A stretch of 64,000 nt of DNA, from assembly GCF_014207985.1 (NCBI RefSeq), contig NZ_JACHMI010000001.1:7733001-7797000 (forward strand), in the 5' to 3' direction. The notes under the pieces are model-generated. The model saw only the letters and a program-made list of their open reading frames with translations, was not told the origin of the DNA and did not search any database. This document shows, piece after piece, positions 31,319 to 39,483 of this stretch; positions within the stretch are counted from its first letter, which is position 1, and each line of letters starts with the position of its first letter. Origin of the DNA: Nonomuraea rubra. GTDB lineage: Bacteria; Actinomycetota; Actinomycetes; Streptosporangiales; Streptosporangiaceae. A program made the translations under genes and the position numbers.

Positions 31319-32083
31319 ATGATCGCAGCCGAGTTCGCCGCCAGGATCCGTGATCGCGAGCAGTGCGTGGGCTACTGGGTGGTGCTCGACGCGCCCGTCG
31401 CCACCGAGCGCCTGGCCAGGCTGGGGTACGACTACGTCGCGCTGGACGCCCAGCACGGCCTGATCGGCAACGCCGGGCTGCTGAGCAACCTCATGGCCAT
31501 CGACGCGGGCGGCCGGTCGGTCGGGCTGGTCCGGGTCGAGTCGGCCGAGCCGGCGGCCATCGGCAGGGCGCTCGACTTCGGCGCGGGCGGCGTGATCGTG
31601 CCGCTGATCGACACCCCGGAGGACGCGGCCCGCGCGGTGTCGGCCGCCCGCTACCCGGCCGGGGGCCGCCGCTCGTACGGGCCGATGCGCTCCATGCTGC
31701 GCATCGGCCCGACGCCGGCGGAGGCCGACGAGAGCGTGCTGGTCCTGGCCATGATCGAGACGCCTGCCGGGCTGGCCAACCTCGACGCCATCTGCGCCGT
31801 GCCGGGCCTGGACGGCGTGTACGTCGGCCCCTCCGACCTGTGCCTGGCCGTGGGCGGCAGGTTCCCGAACGACCCGGAGGTGGCGGAGGTCTTCGAGGCG
31901 GCGCTGGAGCGGGTCCGCACGGCCGCCGCGCGGGCGGGCATCGCGGCCGGCATCCACAACCCCACCGGCGAGCAGGCCGCCCGCCGCCTGGCCGAGGGTT
32001 TCACGTTCGCCACGGTCGCCTCGGACCTGGTGCATCTGGAGCAGGCCGCCGCCGCGCACCTCAAGGCGGTCCAGGGCGCGTAG
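31319..32083 (+). CDS. HpcH/HpaI family aldolase
   Basis: 254 residues, class II (metal-dependent) pyruvate-type aldolase. LGYDYVALDAQHGLI carries the catalytic His/Asp, MIETPAGLANLDAI the metal-binding Glu, and VYVGPSDLCLAVG the metal-binding Asp. It cleaves or forms 2-keto-hydroxy acids. ATG at 31319 has GAGGAG 10 bp upstream; an ATG at 31298 overlapping the previous stop (ATGA) is possible. In this locus it would split the oxidised sugar acid. Confidence 0.85.
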   Translation: MIAAEFAARIRDREQCVGYWVVLDAPVATERLARLGYDYVALDAQHGLIGNAGLLSNLMAIDAGGRSVGLVRVESAEPAAIGRALDFGAGGVIVPLIDTPEDAARAVSAARYPAGGRRSYGPMRSMLRIGPTPAEADESVLVLAMIETPAGLANLDAICAVPGLDGVYVGPSDLCLAVGGRFPNDPEVAEVFEAALERVRTAAARAGIAAGIHNPTGEQAARRLAEGFTFATVASDLVHLEQAAAAHLKAVQGA

Positions 32084-32094
32084 GCAGGCTCAGA

Positions 32095-33064
32095 ATGGCG
32101 CGGTCCGCGTCAACGGGCACGCAGAAGTTGTTGATCGCGACGGGGACGGCAGGTAGCGTCCTTGCTTGGCGGGCCGCCGCCACCCCGTACAACGTGCACA
32201 CCTCCGCGAGCAAGGTCACCATCCGCGAGGACGGCGCCCTCCCCGGCACCAAGCCCGGCTCCATCCCGCCGTCGCCACCCGCCACCACCGCGGCGGGGAA
32301 GGCCGGCGCGCCCGCCACCGCGGGGAAGGTGTTCTTCCTCGGCGCCGAGGGGCAGCCGCACTGGTGCACGGGCACCGCCGTGCACTCCCAGTACCGCAAC
32401 ACCGTGGCGACCGCGGCGCAGCGCGCGTACGACACCCAGCGCGACGGCTACGCGCTCGACAAGTGGGTCTTCGTGCCCGGTTACGCCGGTGGCGCGGCGT
32501 CGTCGGGCCTCTACGTCGGCAAGCAGCTCTTCTGTAGAGGTCGAAGTCGTAGTGCCCCGCGACTTCGACCGCGGCTACGCCTTCGTCACCGTGCACGAGG
32601 GCGTCGTCCCCTCCGCCGGCGGCGGCCTGGCGAACTCCGGCAGGCTGGGCGACAACGTCGGCGGCCAGGGCCTGGCCTGGAACCAGCCGGCGGTGGACAC
32701 CACGGTCGACGTCCTCGGCTACCCGGCCGGTCCGCACCCCGGCGGCCACCGGCCGTAAACGGGCGAGACCCTTGAGACCTCCGGCGGACGTACCGCCGTC
32801 GCCGTGGCGCCCAGCCTGAAGGGCGAGGAGCTGCTCGCCGTGGACTCCCCGTTCACCGGTGAGGGCGCCCTCGACTCCTCCTGGCTGCTGCGCTTCGACA
32901 AGGCGAGCGGCGGGGGCTACCTGAACGGCGTGACGATCAGCGTCACCGACCTCGACGTGGACCTGCGGTACGACACGAGCCTGTCGCCGTACTTCGACGG
33001 CGAGACGCAGGCCGTCTACGCCGCCGCCAACGCGCACTGGAGCGGAGCCGTCCTGCCGGGGTGA
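32095..33064 (+). pseudogene. Decayed secreted trypsin-like (S1) peptidase
   Basis: Read across frames the product follows a family of actinomycete S1 peptidases: GKVFFLGAEGQPHWCTGTAV, then VATAAQRAYDT, KWVFVPGYAGGAAS, and, after a +1 frame change near 32530-32545, RGYAFVTVHEG, GLAWNQPAVDTTVDVLGYPAGP and FTGEGALDSSWLLRFDKASGGGYLNGVTI. Lesions: the expected catalytic His-Cys (AHC) reads Gln-Arg; a frameshift; a TAA at 32756-32758 where the family has Tyr (RPYTG); and the Ser motif GASG reads GALD. It lacks a clear signal peptide. Not translatable as one protein. Confidence 0.8.
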
Positions 33065-33086
33065 CCGGCCCGCCGCGCGAGCGAAT

Positions 33087-33125
33087 GAAACCACCGCCGG
33101 AGTCCGGCGGTGGTTTCTCTTTTTG
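33087..33125 (+). terminator. Rho-independent terminator
   Basis: GAAACCACCGCCGG (33087-33100) and CCGGCGGTGGTTTC (33104-33117) form a perfect 14-bp stem with a 3-nt loop, followed by TCTTTTTG. It ends the aldo/keto reductase-aldolase-pseudogene transcript. Confidence 0.9.
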
Positions 33126-33274
33126 TCGCGCACGGCGCGGACGGTATTTCCCGGCGATAAATCCGCACGGCACGATTCAGCCTTTCGTCCCGTCTTCCGT
33201 AAATGCTAAATTGGAGAAGCTCTTGAAGGCAGCCCCAAGGCGTCGATCAATGGCGCGCTGGAAAGGTGTGCGAC

Positions 33275-33778
33275 ATGATCTCGGCGCCCATCGGCATTCC
33301 TTCGGCGTGGACTCATCGCGTGCGGCTGCTCACCTTCGCCTGCTCCTTCGTCCTTGCCGTCTGCGCCATCCTCCAGGGCTGGCTGGTCATCAACGACGAG
33401 ACGGTGGAGGCCGCGTTACGCCTGGCCGGCAGGTCGGCGGCGGAGGCCTCGGACGAAGCGCCGGGCCTGGTGGCGCAGTTCCGCGCCGTCCTCGCGTATT
33501 ACGCGGCGGGAAACTCCCTGGGCATGCTGGCGCTCCGCGGCGCGGCGTGGACGTTCTGGGCCACCCTCCTGATCAACCTCACCCAGGTCGCCGGCCCGCT
33601 GGGGTTGATTCCCGCCCACGTATATCGGGCGGCATTTCACCACTACGGGCCGGCCGGATTGTTGCCGACGGTCGTGCTCAGCGGCGGCGCGCTCGCCCTG
33701 AGCGTGACGCTCATTTCCCGCATCATTCCGTTGAGGGAAATCTGGGCCGATCTCAGGGCCGCCGGAATGAAGGGCTGA
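33275..33778 (+). CDS. Small membrane protein, unknown
   Basis: 167 residues, not recognised. Three hydrophobic segments: LLTFACSFVLAVCAILQGWLV, AAWTFWATLLINLTQVAG, and LLPTVVLSGGALALSVTLI, with an extracytoplasmic acidic stretch between the first two. AAAGG lies 8 bp before ATG 33275. It contains a TTA leucine codon at 33416-33418, rare in this genome. The gene stands alone, convergent with an MFS transporter. Confidence 0.6.
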   Translation: MISAPIGIPSAWTHRVRLLTFACSFVLAVCAILQGWLVINDETVEAALRLAGRSAAEASDEAPGLVAQFRAVLAYYAAGNSLGMLALRGAAWTFWATLLINLTQVAGPLGLIPAHVYRAAFHHYGPAGLLPTVVLSGGALALSVTLISRIIPLREIWADLRAAGMKG

Positions 33779-33802
33779 ATCGCATTTCCCCGGCGAAATC
33801 TC

Positions 33803-35224
33803 TCACGGCGCGACCGGCTGGTCTCCACCGCTCGCCGCCGTCGTCGTGAGAGCCTGCGGGCGAGCATCACGCCGGACCGGCGCGGCAGGGACGAGCCAGG
33901 CCGCCACCGCCGCCACCGCCAGGATCGCGACCCCGGCCCACAGGGCCGCGCGCAGCCCGGAGACGAAGAGCGCCGGCGTGCCGTAACCGCCACCGGCCGC
34001 GAACACCCCGGCCAGGACGGCCACGCCCAGCACGATGCCGATCTGCCGCATCGCGTTGTTCACCCCGGCGGCCAGCCCTTCCTCCGAGGGCGCGACGAAG
34101 TCGAGCGGCTGCCGGGCCGCCACGGCGTAGAACAGGCCCATGCCGGCCCCCGCCACGACCATGCCGGGCCACAGCAGCGAGTACGGCACCGCCGGCGCCA
34201 CCACGACGGCGAAGCACGCCAGCGCGGCCCCTTGCAGAATCGCGCTGGCCACCATCAGCCGCCTGACCCCGAACCGCTCGCCGAACACTCCGGCGAGCGG
34301 GGCCACCACGGCGGGCAGCAGCGTCCACGGTAACGTCCGCACGCCCGCGTCGAGCGGCCCGTAGGCCAGCACGAGCTGCAGGAACTGGGTCAGCAGGAAC
34401 ACCGCGCCGAGCATGCCGCCCTGCACCAGCGTCGAGACGACGTTGGACAGCGTGAACCCGCGACTGCGGAACAGGCGCGGCGGCAGGACGGGCTCGGCGG
34501 CCACGCGCTCCCACCACGCGAACGCCACCAGGACGGCCACGCCGGCCACGATAGGCGGCAGCACCTGGACGTGCGACCAGCCGAGCGTGACGCTGCGGAT
34601 CAGCCCGAACACCACCCCGAACAGCCCCGCCATCATCAGCAGGATGCCCCGCACGTCGAGCCGCCGCTGCACCCGGCCGCCCTCGGCGAGCAGCAGCGCG
34701 GCCAGCGGCACGAGGACGAGCCCCACGGGCACATTGATCCAGAAGACGGCCTGCCACGACCCGTACTGGACGACGGCGCCGCCGATCCAGGGCCCGAGCG
34801 CGATGCCGAGCCCGACCATGCCGCCGAGGCCGGCGATCGCGGCGCCGCGCCGCTCCGGCCGCGTGGCGCTCACCAGGAGTGTCAGCGCCAGTGGAATGAT
34901 CATCGCGGTGCCGAGCCCCTGGATCGCGCGGGCGAGCACGAGCAGGCCGATGGAGCCCGCCAGCGCGGCCCCCGCGGACGACCCGGTGAACAGCACCAGG
35001 CCCAGGACGAACACGCGTTTCCTGCCGTACCTGTCACCCAGCGCGGCGGCGGTCAGCAGGAAGACCGCGTAGCAGAGCGTGAAGACGTTGACCGTCCACT
35101 CCATGCTCTCCAGCGATGCGCCGAACTGCTCCCGGATCGTGGGCAGGGCCGTGGTGACGACGAGGGTGTCGAGCGCCGCCATGAAGCTGGCGGCCCCGGC
35201 GATCAGGAACGTGCGCAACTGCAT
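33803..35224 (-). CDS. MFS transporter, DHA2 (EmrB/QacA) family
   Basis: 473 residues with 14 predicted membrane segments. Motif A is LGDRYGRKRVFV; the DHA2 opening SFMAALDTLVVTTALPTIREQ and the motif-C-like GLGIALGPWIGGAVV are present. It is a proton-driven multidrug efflux pump. ATG at 35224. The promoter region carries a 23-bp motif shared with the MMPL and aldo/keto reductase/MerR promoters, so these genes may be co-regulated. Confidence 0.9.
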   Translation of the reverse strand: MQLRTFLIAGAASFMAALDTLVVTTALPTIREQFGASLESMEWTVNVFTLCYAVFLLTAAALGDRYGRKRVFVLGLVLFTGSSAGAALAGSIGLLVLARAIQGLGTAMIIPLALTLLVSATRPERRGAAIAGLGGMVGLGIALGPWIGGAVVQYGSWQAVFWINVPVGLVLVPLAALLLAEGGRVQRRLDVRGILLMMAGLFGVVFGLIRSVTLGWSHVQVLPPIVAGVAVLVAFAWWERVAAEPVLPPRLFRSRGFTLSNVVSTLVQGGMLGAVFLLTQFLQLVLAYGPLDAGVRTLPWTLLPAVVAPLAGVFGERFGVRRLMVASAILQGAALACFAVVVAPAVPYSLLWPGMVVAGAGMGLFYAVAARQPLDFVAPSEEGLAAGVNNAMRQIGIVLGVAVLAGVFAAGGGYGTPALFVSGLRAALWAGVAILAVAAVAAWLVPAAPVRRDARPQALTTTAASGGDQPVAP

Positions 35225-35240
35225 CGCGGCCTCCCTGAAT

Positions 35241-35272
35241 GTGGATAGCTAAACTTACCACTATCTATCCAC
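35241..35272. promoter_or_regulatory. Shared 23-bp motif, copy 1 (DHA2 promoter)
   Basis: The core at 35243-35265 starts GGATAG and ends CCACTATC. It lies within a wider dyad GTGGATAG (35241-35248) / CTATCCAC (35265-35272). It is 17-48 bp upstream of the transporter start. It matches copy 2 at 17 of 23 positions. Confidence 0.75.
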
Positions 35273-35972
35273 TCGCGACAGACCAGGGATAGGCCGCGGC
35301 TTCCCCGAGGGCGTTGTACTTGTTGACCGCGTCGATCCGCGACACGGCGCCCAGCTTGTGGAAGATGTTGCGCAGGTGCCGCTTGACGGTGCCCTCCGTC
35401 ACCGACAGGTGGGTGGCGATCTGGCGGTTGCTCATGGCGGCCGCCACGAGCGCGATGACCTCCTTCTCCCGCCTGGACAGCGGGCCCGCGTGGTCGGCGT
35501 CCAGGTTCGCGATCGTGCCGTGCGGGACGGTCAGCGTCACCTGCTCGCGGGCCCCCGCCACGCTCCGCAGTGATGCCACCAGATCCCGCCGCGTGATGCC
35601 CTTGTGCAGGTAGCAGCGCACCCCCGCCCTGATCATCTCCTGCACGATCCGAGCGTCGTCGTACATGCTGAGCACCGCCACGACCGAGCGCGGCGAGGCC
35701 TCCCGCAGCCGCCGCACGACCCCGCCCGGACTGCCGTGCGGCTTGTCGATGTCGATCAGGACGATGTCCGGCCTCGTCCTGGCGATCAGCGCGACCGAGG
35801 ACTCGAAGTCCGCCGAGTCGGCCGTCACGCAGAAGTCGTCCTCCGCCAGCAGCACCTCTCCCAGGACCTCACGCAGCAGCGTGTGCTCGTCCACGATCAC
35901 GATCCTGATCCCCGCCGGCCTGGGGAACCCCCCGTTCCATCCATGCGCTAACGATGGAGATTTTGTTCCCAT
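35265..35972 (-). CDS. Orphan LuxR-type response regulator
   Basis: 235 residues. A receiver domain (IRIVIVDEHTLLREVLGEVL; phosphoacceptor Asp in IVLIDIDKPHG; Lys in CYLHKGITRRDL) is joined to a LuxR helix-turn-helix (LSRREKEVIALVAAAMSNRQIATHLSVTEGTVKRHL). The acidic pair is DE rather than DD, still compatible with Mg binding. No sensor kinase is adjacent. ATG 35972 is chosen; an ATG at 36005 adds 11 residues. The gene stop lies against the DHA2 operator. Confidence 0.85.
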   Translation of the reverse strand: MGTKSPSLAHGWNGGFPRPAGIRIVIVDEHTLLREVLGEVLLAEDDFCVTADSADFESSVALIARTRPDIVLIDIDKPHGSPGGVVRRLREASPRSVVAVLSMYDDARIVQEMIRAGVRCYLHKGITRRDLVASLRSVAGAREQVTLTVPHGTIANLDADHAGPLSRREKEVIALVAAAMSNRQIATHLSVTEGTVKRHLRNIFHKLGAVSRIDAVNKYNALGEAAAYPWSVASG

Positions 35973-36136
35973 TGCCCGTTCAGCCCACCGTTCCACAATT
36001 GGCAATTTGACTCAACGCGCCAGCTTCACAATGGAAGAATAGCCAAATCGTCATCGGCGAAGCAATACTTCGAATGTTATTCCAATATGAAGATTGTCGA
36101 TATCTATATGTCCTCGGTGTTTCCAATGATGAAAGA

Positions 36137-36171
36137 GAGCCCGTCCACCTGCTCACCGGGTGGACGGGCTC
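36137..36171 (-). terminator. Hairpin terminator after the MMPL gene
   Basis: GAGCCCGTCCACC (36137-36149) and GGTGGACGGGCTC (36159-36171) form a perfect 13-bp stem with a 9-nt loop, 10 bp past the MMPL stop. On the minus strand it is followed by TCTTTC. It separates MMPL from the response regulator. Confidence 0.75.
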
Positions 36172-36180
36172 AATTCGGGC

Positions 36181-38373
36181 CTAATTCCGGACAGCCGAAT
36201 CGGGGACGTGGACCGGCGGCGTCAGCGGAACGACGCTCTGCTCGGGCTCGGGCATGCCGTGCCGCTCCCACCAGCGGGCCAGCGGCCTCGGCGACCACCA
36301 CGCCCAGCGGCCCAGCAGTTTCATGGACGCCGGCACGAGCAGCCCGCGCACGACGGTGGCGTCGACGACGAGCGCCACCACCACCCCGACGCCGATCATC
36401 TTCAGCACGGTCACGTTCGTGATGACGAACGCGCCCACCACCACGCCCAGCAGCAGCGCGGCGGCCGTCACGATGCGGGCGGTGTGCTGCACGCCGACCG
36501 CCACGGACTCCACCGGGTCACGCGAGACCAGGTAGTGCTCGCGGATCCTGGCCAGCATGAAGACCTCGTAGTCCATGGCCAGGCCGAACGCGATCGCCGC
36601 GATCATGACGGGCATGTTGGCGTCGATGAACCCGGGCGCGGTGAACCCGAGCAGCCCCGACAGGAACCCGTCCTGGAAGATCAGCACCATCGCGCCGAAC
36701 GCGGCCGACAGCGACAGCAGGTTCATCAGCACGGTCTTGATGGGCAGCGTGACCGATCCGAACGCCAGGAACAGCACCACGAACGTGACCACCGAGGTGA
36801 TGAGCAACATCCACGGCAACCCGTTCGCGATCATGGTCAACATGTCCACGATCGCCGCAGGCCGGTTGGCGAACAGCGCGGTGGCGCCCGGCGGCGGCGG
36901 CTCGGCCCGCAGCTTCGTCACCACGTCCCTGATCTCCTGCCCGTAGGGCGACAGGGAGTAGCCCAGGGTGATCCGGGCGAGGTCACCCTCGGTGCCCGTC
37001 ACCGCCGCGCGGTCGACGCCCTCGATCCGGTCGAGCCGCTGGGCGAACGCGTCGAGCTGGGCCCTGGCCTCCGGCGTGTCCGCGGGGCCGGGCATGCGCA
37101 CGACCGTGCTGATCACCTTCGTGGGGTCGTACGGGAACTCCTCGGCGAGCTGCCTGGTCACCACGACGCTGTCGGTGTCGGCGGGCAGCGCCCACTCGGC
37201 CGGGCGGGTCCAGACCGCGCCCAGCAGCGGGACGCCGAGCGCGCCCAGCGCGAGGGTGATGCCCAGCACGACGGTGACCGGCCGCCGCATGACGCCGTGC
37301 GCCGTGCGGTACCACCTGGTGCCCTCGGTCTCCGGGCGGCGCCGCCCGAGCAGCGGGATGCGCAGCGAGTCGATGCGGCGGCCGGCCACCCGAAGCAGCG
37401 CGGGCAGCACGGTGAGCGCGCTGATCACGGCGAACAGCACGACGCTCACCCCGGCGTAGGCCAGCGAGGTCAGGAACCGGGACGGGAAGACGATCAGGCC
37501 GCCGAGCGTGACCGCGACCGTGATGCCGGAGACCGCGACGGTACGGCCGGCCGTGGCGGTCGCCCGTACGACGGCGTCCTCGACCTCGCGCCCGGCGGCC
37601 AGCTCCTCCCTGAACCTGTTGACGATCAGCAGCGCGTAGTCGGTGGCCAGCCCCAGCCCGAGGATCACCACCACGTTGATCGCGGCGGTGGACAGGTCCA
37701 CCAGCCCGCCCACGATGCGCAGCACCACGAGCGACCCGACCGCCACCAGGACGGCGATGGCCAGCGGCAGCGCCGCCGCGACGAGGCTGCGGAAGACGAT
37801 CAGGAGCAGGATGATCAGCAGCGGGAACGACAGCAGCTCCGCCCTGGCCAGGTCGCGGTTGCTGATCGCGTTGAACTGCTGGCCCACCGCGGTCAGCCCG
37901 CCGAAACGCTCGGTGAGGCCGGGCGCGTCGAACAGCGGCAGGATCCGGTTGTAGACGACGACCTGCTCCTCCTCGACGGCGCCGGGGAGCTGCAGGGCGA
38001 GGTAGGTCTTGTGCCGGTCGGCCGAGACGAAGTCGGCCGAGCCGGTGGAGTAGTAGCTCTCCACCCACTCGTAGGAGTCCTTGGGCAGCTTGGCGACGAC
38101 CGCCTCGACCTGCGCCTTGAACCGCGGGTCGTCCACGTCCATGGCCTGGCTCTCGTACATGACCACGACGTCCGCGACGTGCCGGCCGAGCGTGCCGGCG
38201 AGCAGGCTGTTGGCCTGGGAGGACTCGCCATGGGGGTTGTCGAGCCCGGCGCCGCCGCCGAGGACGCCGCCCGCCCCCGAGCCCCAGACGCCGCCCAGGA
38301 CGACGAACAGGATCGCGGCCATGAACACCCATGTTCGGCGCCTTGCTGCGAAGCGGCCGATGGTCGCAAACAT
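36181..38373 (-). CDS. MMPL family (RND-type) transporter
   Basis: 730 residues. Two repeated halves of one plus five membrane segments flank large extracytoplasmic domains. GLGLATDYALLIVNRFREEL and AFGLAMDYEVFMLARIREHY are the proton-relay signatures of the two halves (Asp-Tyr pairs). MMPL proteins export lipids or hydrophobic compounds. ATG at 38373 is favoured over the adjacent ATG at 38376 because GAGGGAG is then better spaced. Third gene after the aldo/keto reductase and His-rich membrane protein, with its own upstream motif. Confidence 0.9.
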   Translation of the reverse strand: MFATIGRFAARRRTWVFMAAILFVVLGGVWGSGAGGVLGGGAGLDNPHGESSQANSLLAGTLGRHVADVVVMYESQAMDVDDPRFKAQVEAVVAKLPKDSYEWVESYYSTGSADFVSADRHKTYLALQLPGAVEEEQVVVYNRILPLFDAPGLTERFGGLTAVGQQFNAISNRDLARAELLSFPLLIILLLIVFRSLVAAALPLAIAVLVAVGSLVVLRIVGGLVDLSTAAINVVVILGLGLATDYALLIVNRFREELAAGREVEDAVVRATATAGRTVAVSGITVAVTLGGLIVFPSRFLTSLAYAGVSVVLFAVISALTVLPALLRVAGRRIDSLRIPLLGRRRPETEGTRWYRTAHGVMRRPVTVVLGITLALGALGVPLLGAVWTRPAEWALPADTDSVVVTRQLAEEFPYDPTKVISTVVRMPGPADTPEARAQLDAFAQRLDRIEGVDRAAVTGTEGDLARITLGYSLSPYGQEIRDVVTKLRAEPPPPGATALFANRPAAIVDMLTMIANGLPWMLLITSVVTFVVLFLAFGSVTLPIKTVLMNLLSLSAAFGAMVLIFQDGFLSGLLGFTAPGFIDANMPVMIAAIAFGLAMDYEVFMLARIREHYLVSRDPVESVAVGVQHTARIVTAAALLLGVVVGAFVITNVTVLKMIGVGVVVALVVDATVVRGLLVPASMKLLGRWAWWSPRPLARWWERHGMPEPEQSVVPLTPPVHVPDSAVRN

Positions 38374-38402
38374 CATCTCTCCCTCGACGAGGTGACTCGG
38401 AT

Positions 38403-38428
38403 ACCGATAGTAGAGCTTTCCACTATCG
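38403..38428. promoter_or_regulatory. Shared 23-bp motif, copy 2 (MMPL promoter)
   Basis: CGATAGT (38405-38411) and ACTATCG (38422-38428) form a perfect dyad. On the minus strand TTGTTC and TACTAT, 18 bp apart, make a plausible promoter around it. The motif overlaps the stop codon of the upstream membrane-protein gene. Confidence 0.75.
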
Positions 38429-39478
38429 ATGAACAAGTGGACGAGCCGCGAGCCCGCCGAGCAGGCCCCCGAGCAGCACGGTCAGCACGACAGTCCCCGC
38501 CCACATCTCCGGCGACCACCGCACCCCCGCCGCCAGGTGCAGCCCCACGAGCTGCCCCGCGCACACCAGCCCGGCGTACAGCGCGCCCGCCAGGGGCAGC
38601 CGCAGCGGCGCCGCCGCACCCCGTACGGTGTCGAGCCGCACCAGCAGCCCGTCGGCGAGGAGGGCGGCGGCCAGGGCGCCGGCGGCGACGGTGAGGTGCG
38701 GCTGCGGGAACTCGTTGATCACCATCAGCCGGATCGCCACGCCGAGCACCAGCGCGGTGCCGGCGAACATGGTGGCGCGCCGCCGGTGCATCATGAGCAG
38801 CGGGATCGTCACCAGCAGCGTGGTGACCAGGTAGCTGAAGACGCCCTGCACCACCAGGAACTCGTCCGGCGTGTCGATGATCCCGCCGTAGTCGCCCAGC
38901 ACCGGCTCGTACGGCCGCGCCGGCGCGATCGTCATGATCGAGGCGCCGTAGTTGAGCAGCACCAGCATGCCCATCACCGCGAACGTCATGGAGGCCACGC
39001 CCGCCAGCGCGCGCGGGCCGCCCTCCCCCGAGGCCCACCAGGACCGCAGCGGGCTGGTGCCCAGGATGACGCCGCCGAGCGTGGCGACGATGTGGGTCGG
39101 GCTGAAGGACGGCAGCAGGCCGATCTCGATGCCGATCGTCTGGTGCCAGATCATGTCGCCGAACCCGCCGGCGAAGAAGATCAGCGCGCCGATCGCGCCC
39201 AGCCGGTAACCCTCGGGCCAGCCGTCGCGCCACCACTGCGGGTGGCGGTCGCGCCGCACGTACGCCAGCCGGAACGTCCAGGCGGCGGTCAGGCCGTAAC
39301 CCAGGTAGAGGACAGCGTGGTAGGGGGTGAAGAACCCCTCCAGGGTGTCGATGACGTTCTTGTGGGCCCAGCCGTCGATGGCCAGCCCGGAGATCATGAT
39401 GGTCCCGCAGAGGACGGTGACCAGGTCCTCGCGTACGCTCGCGCGCTCCCCGGTGGTGACGGCGGCGGTCGTCGTCAT
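38423..39478 (-). CDS. Polytopic membrane protein with conserved histidines (paralogue of cassette A)
   Basis: 351 residues, about ten membrane segments. Unnamed family; it shares with the protein at 16020-17126 the order IDGWAH, FFTPYHAVLYLG, FGDMIWHQTIGIE, FSPTHIV and SPLRSWW. These give the same four histidines and an Asp in equivalent places. It lacks the secreted partners found in cassette A. It starts 5 bp after the aldo/keto reductase stop and lies upstream of the MMPL transporter, so all three may form one unit. Confidence 0.7.
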   Translation of the reverse strand: MTTTAAVTTGERASVREDLVTVLCGTIMISGLAIDGWAHKNVIDTLEGFFTPYHAVLYLGYGLTAAWTFRLAYVRRDRHPQWWRDGWPEGYRLGAIGALIFFAGGFGDMIWHQTIGIEIGLLPSFSPTHIVATLGGVILGTSPLRSWWASGEGGPRALAGVASMTFAVMGMLVLLNYGASIMTIAPARPYEPVLGDYGGIIDTPDEFLVVQGVFSYLVTTLLVTIPLLMMHRRRATMFAGTALVLGVAIRLMVINEFPQPHLTVAAGALAAALLADGLLVRLDTVRGAAAPLRLPLAGALYAGLVCAGQLVGLHLAAGVRWSPEMWAGTVVLTVLLGGLLGGLAARPLVHR

Positions 39479-39483
39479 CACGG

